Shown here piece after piece: positions 1 to 6,582 of a DNA stretch of 9,036 nt. A program made the position numbers and the translations under genes. Source of the DNA: Cocleimonas sp. (lineage in GTDB: Bacteria > Pseudomonadota > Gammaproteobacteria > Thiotrichales > Thiotrichaceae); the NCBI GenBank assembly GCA_023146675.1, contig JAGLBQ010000127.1, positions 1 through 9,036 of the forward strand, given 5' to 3'. Below the pieces are notes generated by a model that saw only the letters and a program-made list of their open reading frames with translations, did not search any database and was not told where the DNA came from. Each line of letters opens with the position of its first letter. Positions within the stretch are counted from its first letter, which is position 1.

Positions 1-656
1 CCTGCATTGGGTGCATGTCGATAGGTGCGTAAGGCTTGTCCGTCTACAAAGGCTTGCGAGACGGCATCAATAATTTGCTCTTTTGTGCCGCCTAATAGCT
101 TGGTGACCACTGCGGTAGAAGCAACTTTAACGAGAATCACATGATCAAGCCCAACACGGTTAAAGCTATTTTCTAATGCCAATACGCCTTGAATTTCATG
201 GGCTTTAATCATTGCTGTTAAGACATCGCGTATTGTTAACGCTTCTTTTCCCTCAGCTAAACGTGTGCGGCTTAGATAGTCCGCTACCGCCATAATGCCA
301 CCCAAATTATCAGAAGGATGTCCCCATTCTGCCGCTAGCCAAGTGTCATTATAATCCAACCAGCGCACCATCGTGCCTATATCCCACGCAGCTTTTACAG
401 GGTCGAGCTGATGTGATGTGCCGAAAACCCGCGCCCCATGATTAACGGTTGTTTCGGGGACGATTGAGCCTAAGTGCTTAGTACATTCGGGGAAGCGCAA
501 GGCAAGCAAACCGCAACCAATGGTGTCGATTAGGCAACTTCTAGCGGTGTTATATGCCTCATCCGATTTAATTTCGTAATGATCAATATAATCAGCAATA
601 TCAACCAAAACTTGATCAGGCTCTGGGCGATTATTCATATCAACATTGGAACTCAT
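1..656 (-). CDS. prpD: 2-methylcitrate dehydratase PrpD, N-terminal part (cut by window edge)
   Basis: The minus-strand frame is open from an ATG at 656 to the window edge, giving 218 codons of a protein normally about 480 residues long; the C-terminal half is missing because the window ends. PrpD dehydrates 2-methylcitrate to 2-methyl-cis-aconitate in the cytosolic 2-methylcitrate cycle for propionyl-CoA breakdown. The sequence follows E. coli PrpD closely as I recall it: RWLDYNDTWLAAEWGHPSDN at residues 98-117, KAHEIQG near 151-157, LENSFNRVGLDH near 161-172, and RTYRHAPN at 210-217. These belong to the MmgE/PrpD fold. The start is supported by AAGG at 667-670, 10 bases ahead of the ATG. 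The gene lies 40 bases behind prpC and is the last prp gene visible. The presence of prpD, rather than acnD/prpF, right after prpC indicates the E. coli-type dehydration route, unless acnD lies beyond the edge. Confidence 0.96.
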   Translation of the reverse strand, partial: MSSNVDMNNRPEPDQVLVDIADYIDHYEIKSDEAYNTARSCLIDTIGCGLLALRFPECTKHLGSIVPETTVNHGARVFGTSHQLDPVKAAWDIGTMVRWLDYNDTWLAAEWGHPSDNLGGIMAVADYLSRTRLAEGKEALTIRDVLTAMIKAHEIQGVLALENSFNRVGLDHVILVKVASTAVVTKLLGGTKEQIIDAVSQAFVDGQALRTYRHAPNA

Positions 657-696
657 TTATTATTTACCTTGTTGTTTTCCGTTTAATATTTTTAAA

Positions 697-1845
697 TTAG
701 CGCTCACTTAAAGGAACCCATTGCAAATTCTCAGACCCAGTATAATGAGCACTAGGACGAATAATTTTACCATCTTCCCGTTGTTCAATCACATGCGCTC
801 CCCAGCCTGTGGTGCGTGAAATTACAAATAAGGGCGTAAACATGTCAGTAGGAATCCCCATTTGCTGATAGGAAACGGATGAGAACCAGTCAAGGTTAGG
901 AAACATTTTCTTTAAATCCCACATCACTAACTCAAGTCGATCAGCCACTTGATACATTTTCATATCACCCTTTTCTTCTGAAAGTTGTTTGGCAACCCGC
1001 TTAATAACATCGTTACGTGGATCACCTGTGGTATAAACAGGGTGTCCAAAACCGATAATAATTTCTTTGCGAGCAACGCGCTCACGAATATCTTTTTCCG
1101 CTTCATCTGCGCTGCGATAACGACGTTGAATCATACAGGCAGCTTCATTTGCTCCACCATGTTTAGGTCCACGTAATGCACCAATTGCACCTGTAATACA
1201 GGAGTAAATATCGGAATCAGTCCCTGCAATCACGCGTCCTGCAAAGGTCGATGCATTGAATTCATGTTCTGCATAGAGAATCAGTGAAGTGTGCATGGCA
1301 TCAACCCAAGAGGCTTTAGGTATTGTGCCATGTAGTAAGTGCAGGAAGTGACCACCAATACTGTCATCATCGGTTTCCACGTCTATGCGCTTGCCATTAA
1401 GTGCAAAGTGATACCAATACAATAACATCGAACCAAAGCTTGCCATTAAACGATCAAGCAGTTCACGGCTTGCGGCAGCAGGGTGATCGTCTTTTTCGGG
1501 TAGGCAACTGCCCATTACTGAACAGCCTGTACGCATCACATCCATTGGGTGAGCGGAGGGCGGTAGGGCTTCTAAAACCTGTTTGACCGCGTGGGGTAAT
1601 CCGCGTAATGATTTTAATTTTTCTTTGTAGGCAGTTAGTTCAGCCTGATTGGGTAAAGTGCCATGAATAATTAAATGAGCGATTTCTTCAAATTCAGTCG
1701 ACTCTGCAAAGTCTAGAATATTGTAGCCACGATAATGGAGATCGTTGCCTGTGCGTCCTACCGTGCAGACAGCGGTATTACCTGCGATAGTACCTGAGAG
1801 GGCGACTGATTTTTTTGGTTTTAGGTGTTTTTGTTCGGATGTCAT
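697..1845 (-). CDS. prpC: 2-methylcitrate synthase PrpC
   Basis: This 382-residue protein belongs to the citrate synthase family and is close to the usual PrpC length of about 380-390. It condenses propionyl-CoA with oxaloacetate to 2-methylcitrate and CoA. The catalytic triad of the family is visible: His229 in GPKHGG, His268 in GFGHPVYTTGDPR, and Asp319 in FPNLDWFSS. The His-to-His spacing of 39 equals that of the characterised Salmonella enzyme (His235/His274), and the Asp fits its Asp325. The C-terminal block from TPLFVISRTTGW to IIRPSAHYTG is typical of methylcitrate rather than housekeeping citrate synthases. AAGGA at 1855-1859 stands 9 bases before the ATG, and the gap to prpB is 17 bases, so co-transcription is likely. 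Family members can have side activity with acetyl-CoA; the assignment to propionyl-CoA rests on sequence pattern plus the prpB and prpD neighbours. Confidence 0.97.
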   Translation of the reverse strand: MTSEQKHLKPKKSVALSGTIAGNTAVCTVGRTGNDLHYRGYNILDFAESTEFEEIAHLIIHGTLPNQAELTAYKEKLKSLRGLPHAVKQVLEALPPSAHPMDVMRTGCSVMGSCLPEKDDHPAAASRELLDRLMASFGSMLLYWYHFALNGKRIDVETDDDSIGGHFLHLLHGTIPKASWVDAMHTSLILYAEHEFNASTFAGRVIAGTDSDIYSCITGAIGALRGPKHGGANEAACMIQRRYRSADEAEKDIRERVARKEIIIGFGHPVYTTGDPRNDVIKRVAKQLSEEKGDMKMYQVADRLELVMWDLKKMFPNLDWFSSVSYQQMGIPTDMFTPLFVISRTTGWGAHVIEQREDGKIIRPSAHYTGSENLQWVPLSER

Positions 1846-1862
1846 TTATTCAATTCCTTTTC

Positions 1863-2765
1863 TCATTTCAGGAGTTTAAGATTTTTATCTTGGCTAAATA
1901 AATCATCCAGTGCCTGCTCAAACTGGTGATAACCAAGATAATCATAAAGTTCCTTGCGTGTTTGCATTGTATCAATCACGTTTTTTTGGGTGCCATCCTC
2001 AAGAATGTGTTGATAAACATTCAGCGCTGCCTGACTCATGGCGCGATAGGCACTGAGTGGATACAGCACCAGTTTCACGCCAACATCGGCTAACTCTTCG
2101 GTACTATAAAGTGGTGTTGCGCCAAACTCAGTAATATTGGCAAGCACAGGCACTTTCACTACTTTAGTAAATTCTTCATATTGCTCTAAGGTGGTCATTG
2201 CCTCAGGGAAAATCATATCCGCTCCCGCTTCAACACAAGCCATAGCGCGATCAATGGCGGACTGCATCCCCTCAACGGCAAGGGCATCAGTGCGTGCCAT
2301 AATCACAAAATCATTGTCAATACGCGCATCAACCGCAGATTTTATTCGATCTACCATTTCTTGTTGCGACACAATGGCTTTATTAGGGCGATGTCCACAG
2401 CGCTTTTGCATCACCTGATCTTCAATATGAAACCCTGCCGCACCTGCCTGACACACTTCGCGGGTAGCGCGGGCAATATTAAAAGTGCCGCCCCAACCTG
2501 TGTCAATATCAACCAATAAAGGGGTAGAAGTGACAGCGGTAATGCGTTTTACATCCTCAATCACATCATGCAAGGTGGTTATTCCTAGGTCGGGAATGCC
2601 CAATGACGATGCGGCAACGCCCCCGCCTGATAAATAAAGTGCTTTATGTCCTGTTTTCTCTGCCAAAATACCGCAGTAAGCGGTTACCGCGCCGACGACT
2701 TGTAGTGGATTATTATCTTCAACCGCCTTTCTAAGTTTCTGTCCTGCGCTTAATGATTTGCTCAT
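1863..2765 (-). CDS. prpB: 2-methylisocitrate lyase PrpB
   Basis: PrpB cleaves 2-methylisocitrate into pyruvate and succinate, the last step of the 2-methylcitrate cycle. The 300-residue length is normal for the family (about 295). It is a member of the isocitrate lyase/PEP mutase superfamily with a TIM-barrel fold. The catalytic signature KRCGH is at residues 121-125 with the active cysteine at 123, the same number as in E. coli PrpB. Metal-binding acidic residues are Asp86 and Asp88 in LLVDIDTGWGG, and HIEDQ starts at residue 113. Other conserved stretches are YLSGGGVAASSLGIPDLG (44-61), VIMARTDAL and ANITEFGATPL. The ATG overlaps the regulator's TGA in an ATGA, which implies translational coupling; only a weak GGAT-type ribosome site precedes it. 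No broken or missing catalytic residue is seen. Confidence 0.97.
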   Translation of the reverse strand: MSKSLSAGQKLRKAVEDNNPLQVVGAVTAYCGILAEKTGHKALYLSGGGVAASSLGIPDLGITTLHDVIEDVKRITAVTSTPLLVDIDTGWGGTFNIARATREVCQAGAAGFHIEDQVMQKRCGHRPNKAIVSQQEMVDRIKSAVDARIDNDFVIMARTDALAVEGMQSAIDRAMACVEAGADMIFPEAMTTLEQYEEFTKVVKVPVLANITEFGATPLYSTEELADVGVKLVLYPLSAYRAMSQAALNVYQHILEDGTQKNVIDTMQTRKELYDYLGYHQFEQALDDLFSQDKNLKLLK

Positions 2766-3448
2766 ATAGTTTCATCCATTAAAGTACGAATGCTTTTCCA
2801 AGCGCCGCTAATATGGCGACGCATTAATAACTCCGCCAATTCGCCGTCATGTTCTGCAATTGCTTGCATAATATGACGGTGTTGCTGTAAGGCGAGCGTG
2901 GTGCGCTCAGCTAGTTTAGCGGTGCGAAAACGGCACATGCGTAATAATTGATAGAGTTCACCTGATAACAAATCTATCAATAATTGATTTTGGCTACCCT
3001 GTGCGATTAGATAATGAAAATCGAAATCACCATCATTTTGCAGATATTGTTGACCATTTGCCGCATTGATCTGTTTTTCATGTTGATCTAATAAGGCATT
3101 TAATGCGGTGATTTCAGTCTTTGTCATGGTATTGGCAGCAACACGACACGCCATTCCTTCCAGCGCCTCACGTACCTGATAAAGATCCGCCATTGTTTTA
3201 ATATTAAGATTTACAACCCGTGCGCCCGCATGAGGGATTCTAGTCACTAAGCGCATGCCTTCAAGCTTTCTAATCGCTTCGCGCAGTGGTCCACGACTGA
3301 TACCATAGCGTGTGGCAAGATCAGCTTCACTGAGTTTTTCACCTTGGGGCAGCTCGCCTGTGACTATGGCTTGCGTTAATTGTAGGCACACTTTATCGGA
3401 GAGAGTGTGTTCTTTTTTTTGGGTAGAGGGTAACGACGTCGTTAGCAT
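2762..3448 (-). CDS. GntR-family (FCD) transcriptional regulator of the prp operon
   Basis: This 228-residue protein has an N-terminal winged helix (about residues 15-82, helix-turn-helix around ADLATRYGISRGPLREAIRK) and a C-terminal FCD effector domain (about 85-220). The FCD metal set is complete: Asp141 and His145 in DFDFH, His190 in QQHRHI, and His212 in RRHIS, with the 22-residue His-His spacing common to the family. Such domains bind small carboxylates, so 2-methylcitrate or a cycle intermediate is the likely ligand (inference). It is the first gene of the operon, overlapping prpB by four bases, and probably represses its own transcript. An in-frame stop lies 6 bases before the ATG, so the start cannot move upstream. 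No clear ribosome binding site precedes it. It is unrelated to E. coli PrpR, a sigma-54 activator, although GntR regulators of prp clusters are often also named prpR. Confidence 0.94.
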   Translation of the reverse strand: MLTTSLPSTQKKEHTLSDKVCLQLTQAIVTGELPQGEKLSEADLATRYGISRGPLREAIRKLEGMRLVTRIPHAGARVVNLNIKTMADLYQVREALEGMACRVAANTMTKTEITALNALLDQHEKQINAANGQQYLQNDGDFDFHYLIAQGSQNQLLIDLLSGELYQLLRMCRFRTAKLAERTTLALQQHRHIMQAIAEHDGELAELLMRRHISGAWKSIRTLMDETI

Positions 3449-3459
3449 AATAATTTAGG

Positions 3460-3471
3460 ATTGTTGACAAT
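3460..3471. promoter_or_regulatory. Candidate GntR operator (ATTGT-TG-ACAAT)
   Basis: ATTGTTGACAAT has 5-base inverted arms (ATTGT/ACAAT) around a 2-base centre and fits the T.GT--AC.A shape of GntR/FadR-type operators. It lies 11 bases upstream of the regulator's ATG and just downstream of the predicted transcription start, where a bound repressor would block initiation. I saw no second full copy in the window. That this is the binding site is inference from shape and position. Confidence 0.55.
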
Positions 3472-3479
3472 TTTATTTC

Positions 3480-3507
3480 ATCATACGCGATTTTTTGCAA
3501 ATGTGAA
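3480..3507 (-). promoter_or_regulatory. Predicted sigma-70 promoter of the gntR-prpBCD operon
   Basis: On the minus strand TTCACA (3507-3502, 5 of 6 to TTGACA) is separated by 16 bases from TATGAT (3485-3480, 5 of 6 to TATAAT). This places the start of transcription near 3473, directly at the edge of the candidate operator, with a leader of about 25 bases. It is the best promoter match I found upstream of the operon; no mapping data are available. Confidence 0.55.
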
Positions 3508-3657
3508 GAGGAAGGAAGCAGTTTGTTATCGCAAAAAGCAGCTAAAAACTTTCTGCTATAATTAAAGGTCATATGGAAAGCTGAGGTGTTATCTCCCTCG
3601 ATATCCACTAATAACACAATATAATCCTTCCATGTATTGAAGTCATCTTGAGACCTA

Positions 3658-4320
3658 TCAACACTCCCCGAGAAACGACATTATCTTCCATCCATGCTGC
3701 TTAGCGATTGCTTCAAGCACTTCATCAGGATCAACCGCAACAGGGTGTTTAACTATTTCTAATAATGGCAAGTCATTATGGGAGTCACTATAAAAATAAC
3801 TGCCTTTTAATGATTCATTATTAAGTTTCAACCACGCATTTAAGCGTTTAACTTTGCCTTTATTAAAACAAGGAATACCTTCAACATCGGTAGTGTAACG
3901 TCCATTCACTATTTTTGATTCAGTGGCAATTAAATTATCTATACCAAAGGCTTTTACAATAGGGCGGGTGACAAAACTATTGGTGGCGGTAATCACTATT
4001 AATGTATGTCCTTGTTGACGATGATATTCAATCTTTGATTTAGCAATATCTCCCATCATAGGCAGAATAACCTGCTGCATATATTCTTTATGTAGCGCCG
4101 CTAATTCTTCCATACTGTGTTCTGATAAGGGTTTAAAGGTAAAAGCTGACCATTCGTAAATATCGAGTTCGCCTTGTTTATATTGTTCATAAAAACGAAT
4201 ATTAGCGTCTTCATAGGTTTTTTTATTAACTAGATTTTTACGTACTAGAAACTGTCCCCATTCATAATCGCTATCGCCGCTAAGTAAAGTGTTGTCAAGA
4301 TCGAATAAAGCCAGAGTCAT
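3658..4320 (-). CDS. HAD-superfamily IB phosphatase (SerB/CicA-like)
   Basis: This 220-residue protein carries all four HAD phosphatase motifs: FDLDNTL with the nucleophile Asp7 and acid/base Asp9, Thr111 in VITATNS, the lysine region FNKGKVKR (Lys154/Lys156), and SDSHNDLPLL with Asp179 and Asp183. The sequence between motifs I and II is the helical cap of subfamily IB. It is closest in pattern to the SerB-related group that includes CicA and proteins sometimes labelled histidinol-phosphatase; the substrate cannot be read from sequence. AGGAA at 4329-4333, 8 bases before the ATG, supports the start. It diverges from rppH across a 100-base gap. I recall the same pair next to each other in Pseudomonas, so it is probably a conserved housekeeping neighbour rather than part of the prp operon, from which 209 bases and a separate promoter divide it. 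Confidence 0.92.
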   Translation of the reverse strand: MTLALFDLDNTLLSGDSDYEWGQFLVRKNLVNKKTYEDANIRFYEQYKQGELDIYEWSAFTFKPLSEHSMEELAALHKEYMQQVILPMMGDIAKSKIEYHRQQGHTLIVITATNSFVTRPIVKAFGIDNLIATESKIVNGRYTTDVEGIPCFNKGKVKRLNAWLKLNNESLKGSYFYSDSHNDLPLLEIVKHPVAVDPDEVLEAIAKQHGWKIMSFLGEC

Positions 4321-4348
4321 TTGAAAATTTCCTGAAAAAATATGTAAT
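4321..4348 (+). promoter_or_regulatory. Predicted sigma-70 promoter of rppH-argC
   Basis: TTGAAA (4321-4326, 5 of 6) is followed after 16 bases by TGTAAT (4343-4348, 5 of 6), predicting a start of transcription near 4355 and a leader of about 65 bases before rppH. The -35 box abuts the start codon of the divergent HAD gene, and the ribosome binding site of that gene falls in the spacer. No convincing ArgR box (TGAAT-N4-ATTCA) is seen here or before argC. Confidence 0.45.
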
Positions 4349-4370
4349 TGTACCGCTTTAAATTTGCTGA

Positions 4371-4395
4371 TTCATTCTCGATATGGAAGAATGAA
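4371..4395. repeat. 8-bp inverted repeat in the rppH leader
   Basis: TTCATTCT (4371-4378) and AGAATGAA (4388-4395) are perfect inverted arms with a 9-base loop. In the predicted transcript they would form a hairpin about 16 bases from the 5' end and 14 bases before the GGAG ribosome site of rppH. There is no following T run, so it is not an intrinsic terminator. It could instead be a protein binding site. Confidence 0.5.
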
Positions 4396-4420
4396 GAAAA
4401 TTATTTTATGGAGAATTATC

Positions 4421-4909
4421 GTGATTGATAAGGACGGTTTTAGAGCCAATGTTGGCATTATCCTTGCAAATTGCGATGGCGATGTATTTTGGGGTAAACG
4501 AATAGGTCAGAGTTCTTGGCAGTTTCCTCAAGGTGGTATTGATAAAGGAGAGACCCCTTTGGAGGCAATGTATCGAGAGTTACATGAAGAGACAGGGTTG
4601 CTAGAAAAACATGTGGAAGTCATTGGCTTCACACAGAACTGGCTGCGCTATCGTCTACCTAAACATATGATTCGCCGTCGTTCCAGTCCAACCTGTATTG
4701 GGCAGAAACAGCGTTGGTTTTTATTGCGTTTGACCTGTTCTGATAATAGCGTCAATCTGCGTGCAACTGATTTACCTGAGTTTGATGGCTGGCGCTGGGT
4801 TGATTATTCATTTCCAGCAAAAGAAGTGGTGTACTTTAAACAGCAGGTGTATCAGCGTGCTATGTCTGAGTTAAAACCCTATTTACAAAAGATTCTAAGA
4901 AAAGAGTAG
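4421..4909 (+). CDS. rppH: RNA pyrophosphohydrolase RppH (Nudix)
   Basis: RppH converts 5'-triphosphate or diphosphate ends of mRNA to monophosphate, which opens the transcript to RNase E decay. I chose the GTG at 4421: GGAG at 4410-4413 lies 7 bases before it, and the product then begins MIDKDGFRANVGIILAN, matching the family start. The frame is open further upstream (ATG at 4364 and 4391), but those would add residues foreign to the family and lack a good ribosome site. From the GTG the protein has 162 residues, slightly shorter than E. coli RppH (176). The Nudix box is complete at residues 38-60 (G-x5-E-x7-RELHEETGL), preceded by SSWQFPQGGID; Glu53, Glu56 and Glu57 are the expected metal ligands. 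WRWVDYSFP and VVYFKQQVY near 115-133 are typical of the C-terminal part. argC starts 6 bases after the stop. Confidence 0.95.
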   Translation: MIDKDGFRANVGIILANCDGDVFWGKRIGQSSWQFPQGGIDKGETPLEAMYRELHEETGLLEKHVEVIGFTQNWLRYRLPKHMIRRRSSPTCIGQKQRWFLLRLTCSDNSVNLRATDLPEFDGWRWVDYSFPAKEVVYFKQQVYQRAMSELKPYLQKILRKE

Positions 4910-4915
4910 TAAATC

Positions 4916-5953
4916 ATGATGAAAAAAATTGGTATTGTCGGTGCGACGGGGTATACGGGTGTTGAGCTATTACGGATATTGGCTAACCATCCTGAGGTGG
5001 AAATTACTTTTGTGACCTCGCGTTCTAATGTGGGGTTGCGTGTTGATAGCATGTTTCCAAATTTGCGTGGCTTTATTGATTTAACCTTTAGTGATCCTGC
5101 TAGTGATGAACTGGCTGATTGTGATCTGGTATTTTTTGCCACACCTAATGGGGTTGCAATGAAGCAAACCGCAGCCTTATTGGAGGCGGGAACAAAGGTT
5201 ATTGATTTGGCAGCTGATTTTCGTTTCAAAGATGTGGCTGTCTGGAGCGAATGGTATGGCATGAAGCATGCTTGCCCAGAGTTACTGGAAGAAGCAGTTT
5301 ATGGTCTGCCTGAGATTAATCGAGCATTAATTAAAAAAGCGCGTTTAGTCGGCAATCCTGGCTGTTACCCAACAGCGGTTATTTTAGGCCTTTTGCCATT
5401 AATTAAATCAGGACAAGTTGATCTGGCAGATATTATAGCTGATACTAAATCAGGCATCAGCGGAGCAGGTAAGCAAGCGAATGTAGCAACGTTACTTAGT
5501 GAGGCAGGTGAAAGTTTTAAGGCATATGCAGTTGCGGGTCATCGTCATCACCCTGAGGTTGCACAGATTTTGTCATTTGAGTCAGGTGAGGAGGTAGATC
5601 TTATGTTTACACCACATCTGCTGCCTATTATCCGAGGGATTCATGCGACGCTTTATGTGAAGGAATCGGGAGTCATTGAGAAAGACTTACAAACGCTCTA
5701 TGAAGAGTTTTATGCTGATGAGCCATTTGTGGATGTGTTGCCAGAAGGATCTTGTCCTGAAACACGTTTTGTAAAAAGCTCAAATATGTGTCGCATTGCA
5801 CCCCATAGACCAACAACGGGATCTAGAATTTTGGTGTTATCAGTGATTGATAATCTCGTTAAAGGTGCGGCGGGACAAGCAGTGCAAAATATGAATCTAA
5901 TGCTGGGTCTGGATGAAACAACGGCATTGATGCGACCTGCTTTATTGCCGTAG
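4916..5953 (+). CDS. argC: N-acetyl-gamma-glutamyl-phosphate reductase ArgC
   Basis: ArgC reduces N-acetylglutamyl phosphate to the semialdehyde with NADPH, the third step from glutamate to ornithine and arginine. The 345-residue length is that of type 1 ArgC. The nucleotide-binding loop GATGYTG is at residues 9-15, the catalytic cysteine is Cys150 in GNPGCYPT, SGISGAGK follows at 179-186, and the active-site histidine lies in GHRHHPE (208-214). FTPHLLPIIRG and the C-terminal NLVKGAAGQAVQN are also standard. Two ATG codons stand in a row (4916 and 4919); the first fits better to the weak AGAG site that lies in the last codons of rppH. The 6-base gap to rppH suggests one transcript, and coupling of translation is likely. 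No other arg gene is in the window, so this argC is outside an argCBH-type cluster. Confidence 0.97.
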   Translation: MMKKIGIVGATGYTGVELLRILANHPEVEITFVTSRSNVGLRVDSMFPNLRGFIDLTFSDPASDELADCDLVFFATPNGVAMKQTAALLEAGTKVIDLAADFRFKDVAVWSEWYGMKHACPELLEEAVYGLPEINRALIKKARLVGNPGCYPTAVILGLLPLIKSGQVDLADIIADTKSGISGAGKQANVATLLSEAGESFKAYAVAGHRHHPEVAQILSFESGEEVDLMFTPHLLPIIRGIHATLYVKESGVIEKDLQTLYEEFYADEPFVDVLPEGSCPETRFVKSSNMCRIAPHRPTTGSRILVLSVIDNLVKGAAGQAVQNMNLMLGLDETTALMRPALLP

Positions 5954-5993
5954 TGGCTGTAAAAAATTGGAATAATAAAGAGGGAGGGAGATA

Positions 5994-6494
5994 ATGTTTG
6001 GAAAAAAAACGCATAAAAAACAAAAAGCTCAAATTGAACGTGAAGAGGCTAGTGAAAAGCCAAAAATAGAAACATGGATTGGTGGAAATGTTAATATTGT
6101 TGGCAATATTAGTTTTACAGGCGCATGTAGCGTAGACGGCACGGTAGAAGGTAATTTATTTTCTGAGGATCCCAATTCAACCCTTATTTTGGGTGAAAAT
6201 GGCATTATCATTGGTGATGCGCATGCCGCAAATATTTATGCTAATGGGCGTATTGATGGCAATGTAATGGCAACAAAAAAAGTTGAATTACACCCAAAAG
6301 CCCGCATTAACGGGGACTTACATTATAACTTATTAGAAATGGCTGTTGGTGCGGGTGTTAATGGAAAATTAATGCATCAAGAGCTTAATGAAGCGGTTGA
6401 AGCAGCGATAGAGTCTGCTGACCTTGTTGAGGCAAAAAGGGCAACTCAAGATGTTAAGTTAGATTCTGAAAAAGATGATTTAACAAAAGAATGA
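5994..6494 (+). CDS. Bactofilin-family polymer-forming protein
   Basis: The 166-residue product has a short, basic, charged N-terminus (residues 1-25), a bactofilin (DUF583) beta-helix domain at about 28-128, and an acidic, probably disordered tail (129-166). The domain shows the typical repeated turns: NVNIVGNISFTGACSVDGTV, then GIIIGDAHAANIYANGRIDG, then VELHPKARINGDLHY. Bactofilins assemble without nucleotide into filaments that organise cell-wall enzymes, shape or polar structures. There is no membrane segment or signal peptide. A strong GGGAGG ribosome site at 5982-5987 lies 6 bases before the ATG. It sits 40 bases behind argC and 88 bases before erpA, an order I recall from Pseudomonas, so it is probably a vertically inherited neighbour. 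Its cellular role cannot be deduced from this position. Confidence 0.92.
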   Translation: MFGKKTHKKQKAQIEREEASEKPKIETWIGGNVNIVGNISFTGACSVDGTVEGNLFSEDPNSTLILGENGIIIGDAHAANIYANGRIDGNVMATKKVELHPKARINGDLHYNLLEMAVGAGVNGKLMHQELNEAVEAAIESADLVEAKRATQDVKLDSEKDDLTKE

Positions 6495-6582
6495 GATCTT
6501 CCCTTGTTTTCTTACAGGCTTTAGCTAAATGATAAGTAGTTAGATAGTATGCAAGTAGAATAAATAATTTAGGAGAATTTAA

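Larger units (their letters stand above)
3449..3657. other. Intergenic gap between HAD gene and prp regulator
   Basis: These 209 bases separate the end of the HAD phosphatase gene from the start of the prp regulator, both on the minus strand. The part next to the regulator holds the predicted promoter and operator. Further upstream is a 7-base inverted repeat, GTGTTAT (3586-3592) with ATAACAC (3611-3617), separated by 18 bases; it is not followed by a run of T on either strand, so it does not look like an intrinsic terminator. A minus-strand reading frame stays open across the whole gap, but it has no ATG until well inside and resembles no family I know. Confidence 0.5.

Noticed and set aside
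985..1586. Plus-strand frames inside prpC
   Set aside because: They run opposite an intact prpC with its catalytic triad; no ribosome sites or recognisable protein patterns.
4349..4420. ArgR box before rppH-argC
   Set aside because: The inverted arms here are ATTCA then TGAA, the reverse order of the TGAAT-N4-ATTCA consensus, so this is not an ARG box.
4879..5262. 127-codon minus-strand open frame
   Set aside because: It is antisense to argC and the end of rppH, both with full family motifs, and its conceptual product is a low-complexity Ser/Thr/Lys-rich sequence typical of a shadow frame.
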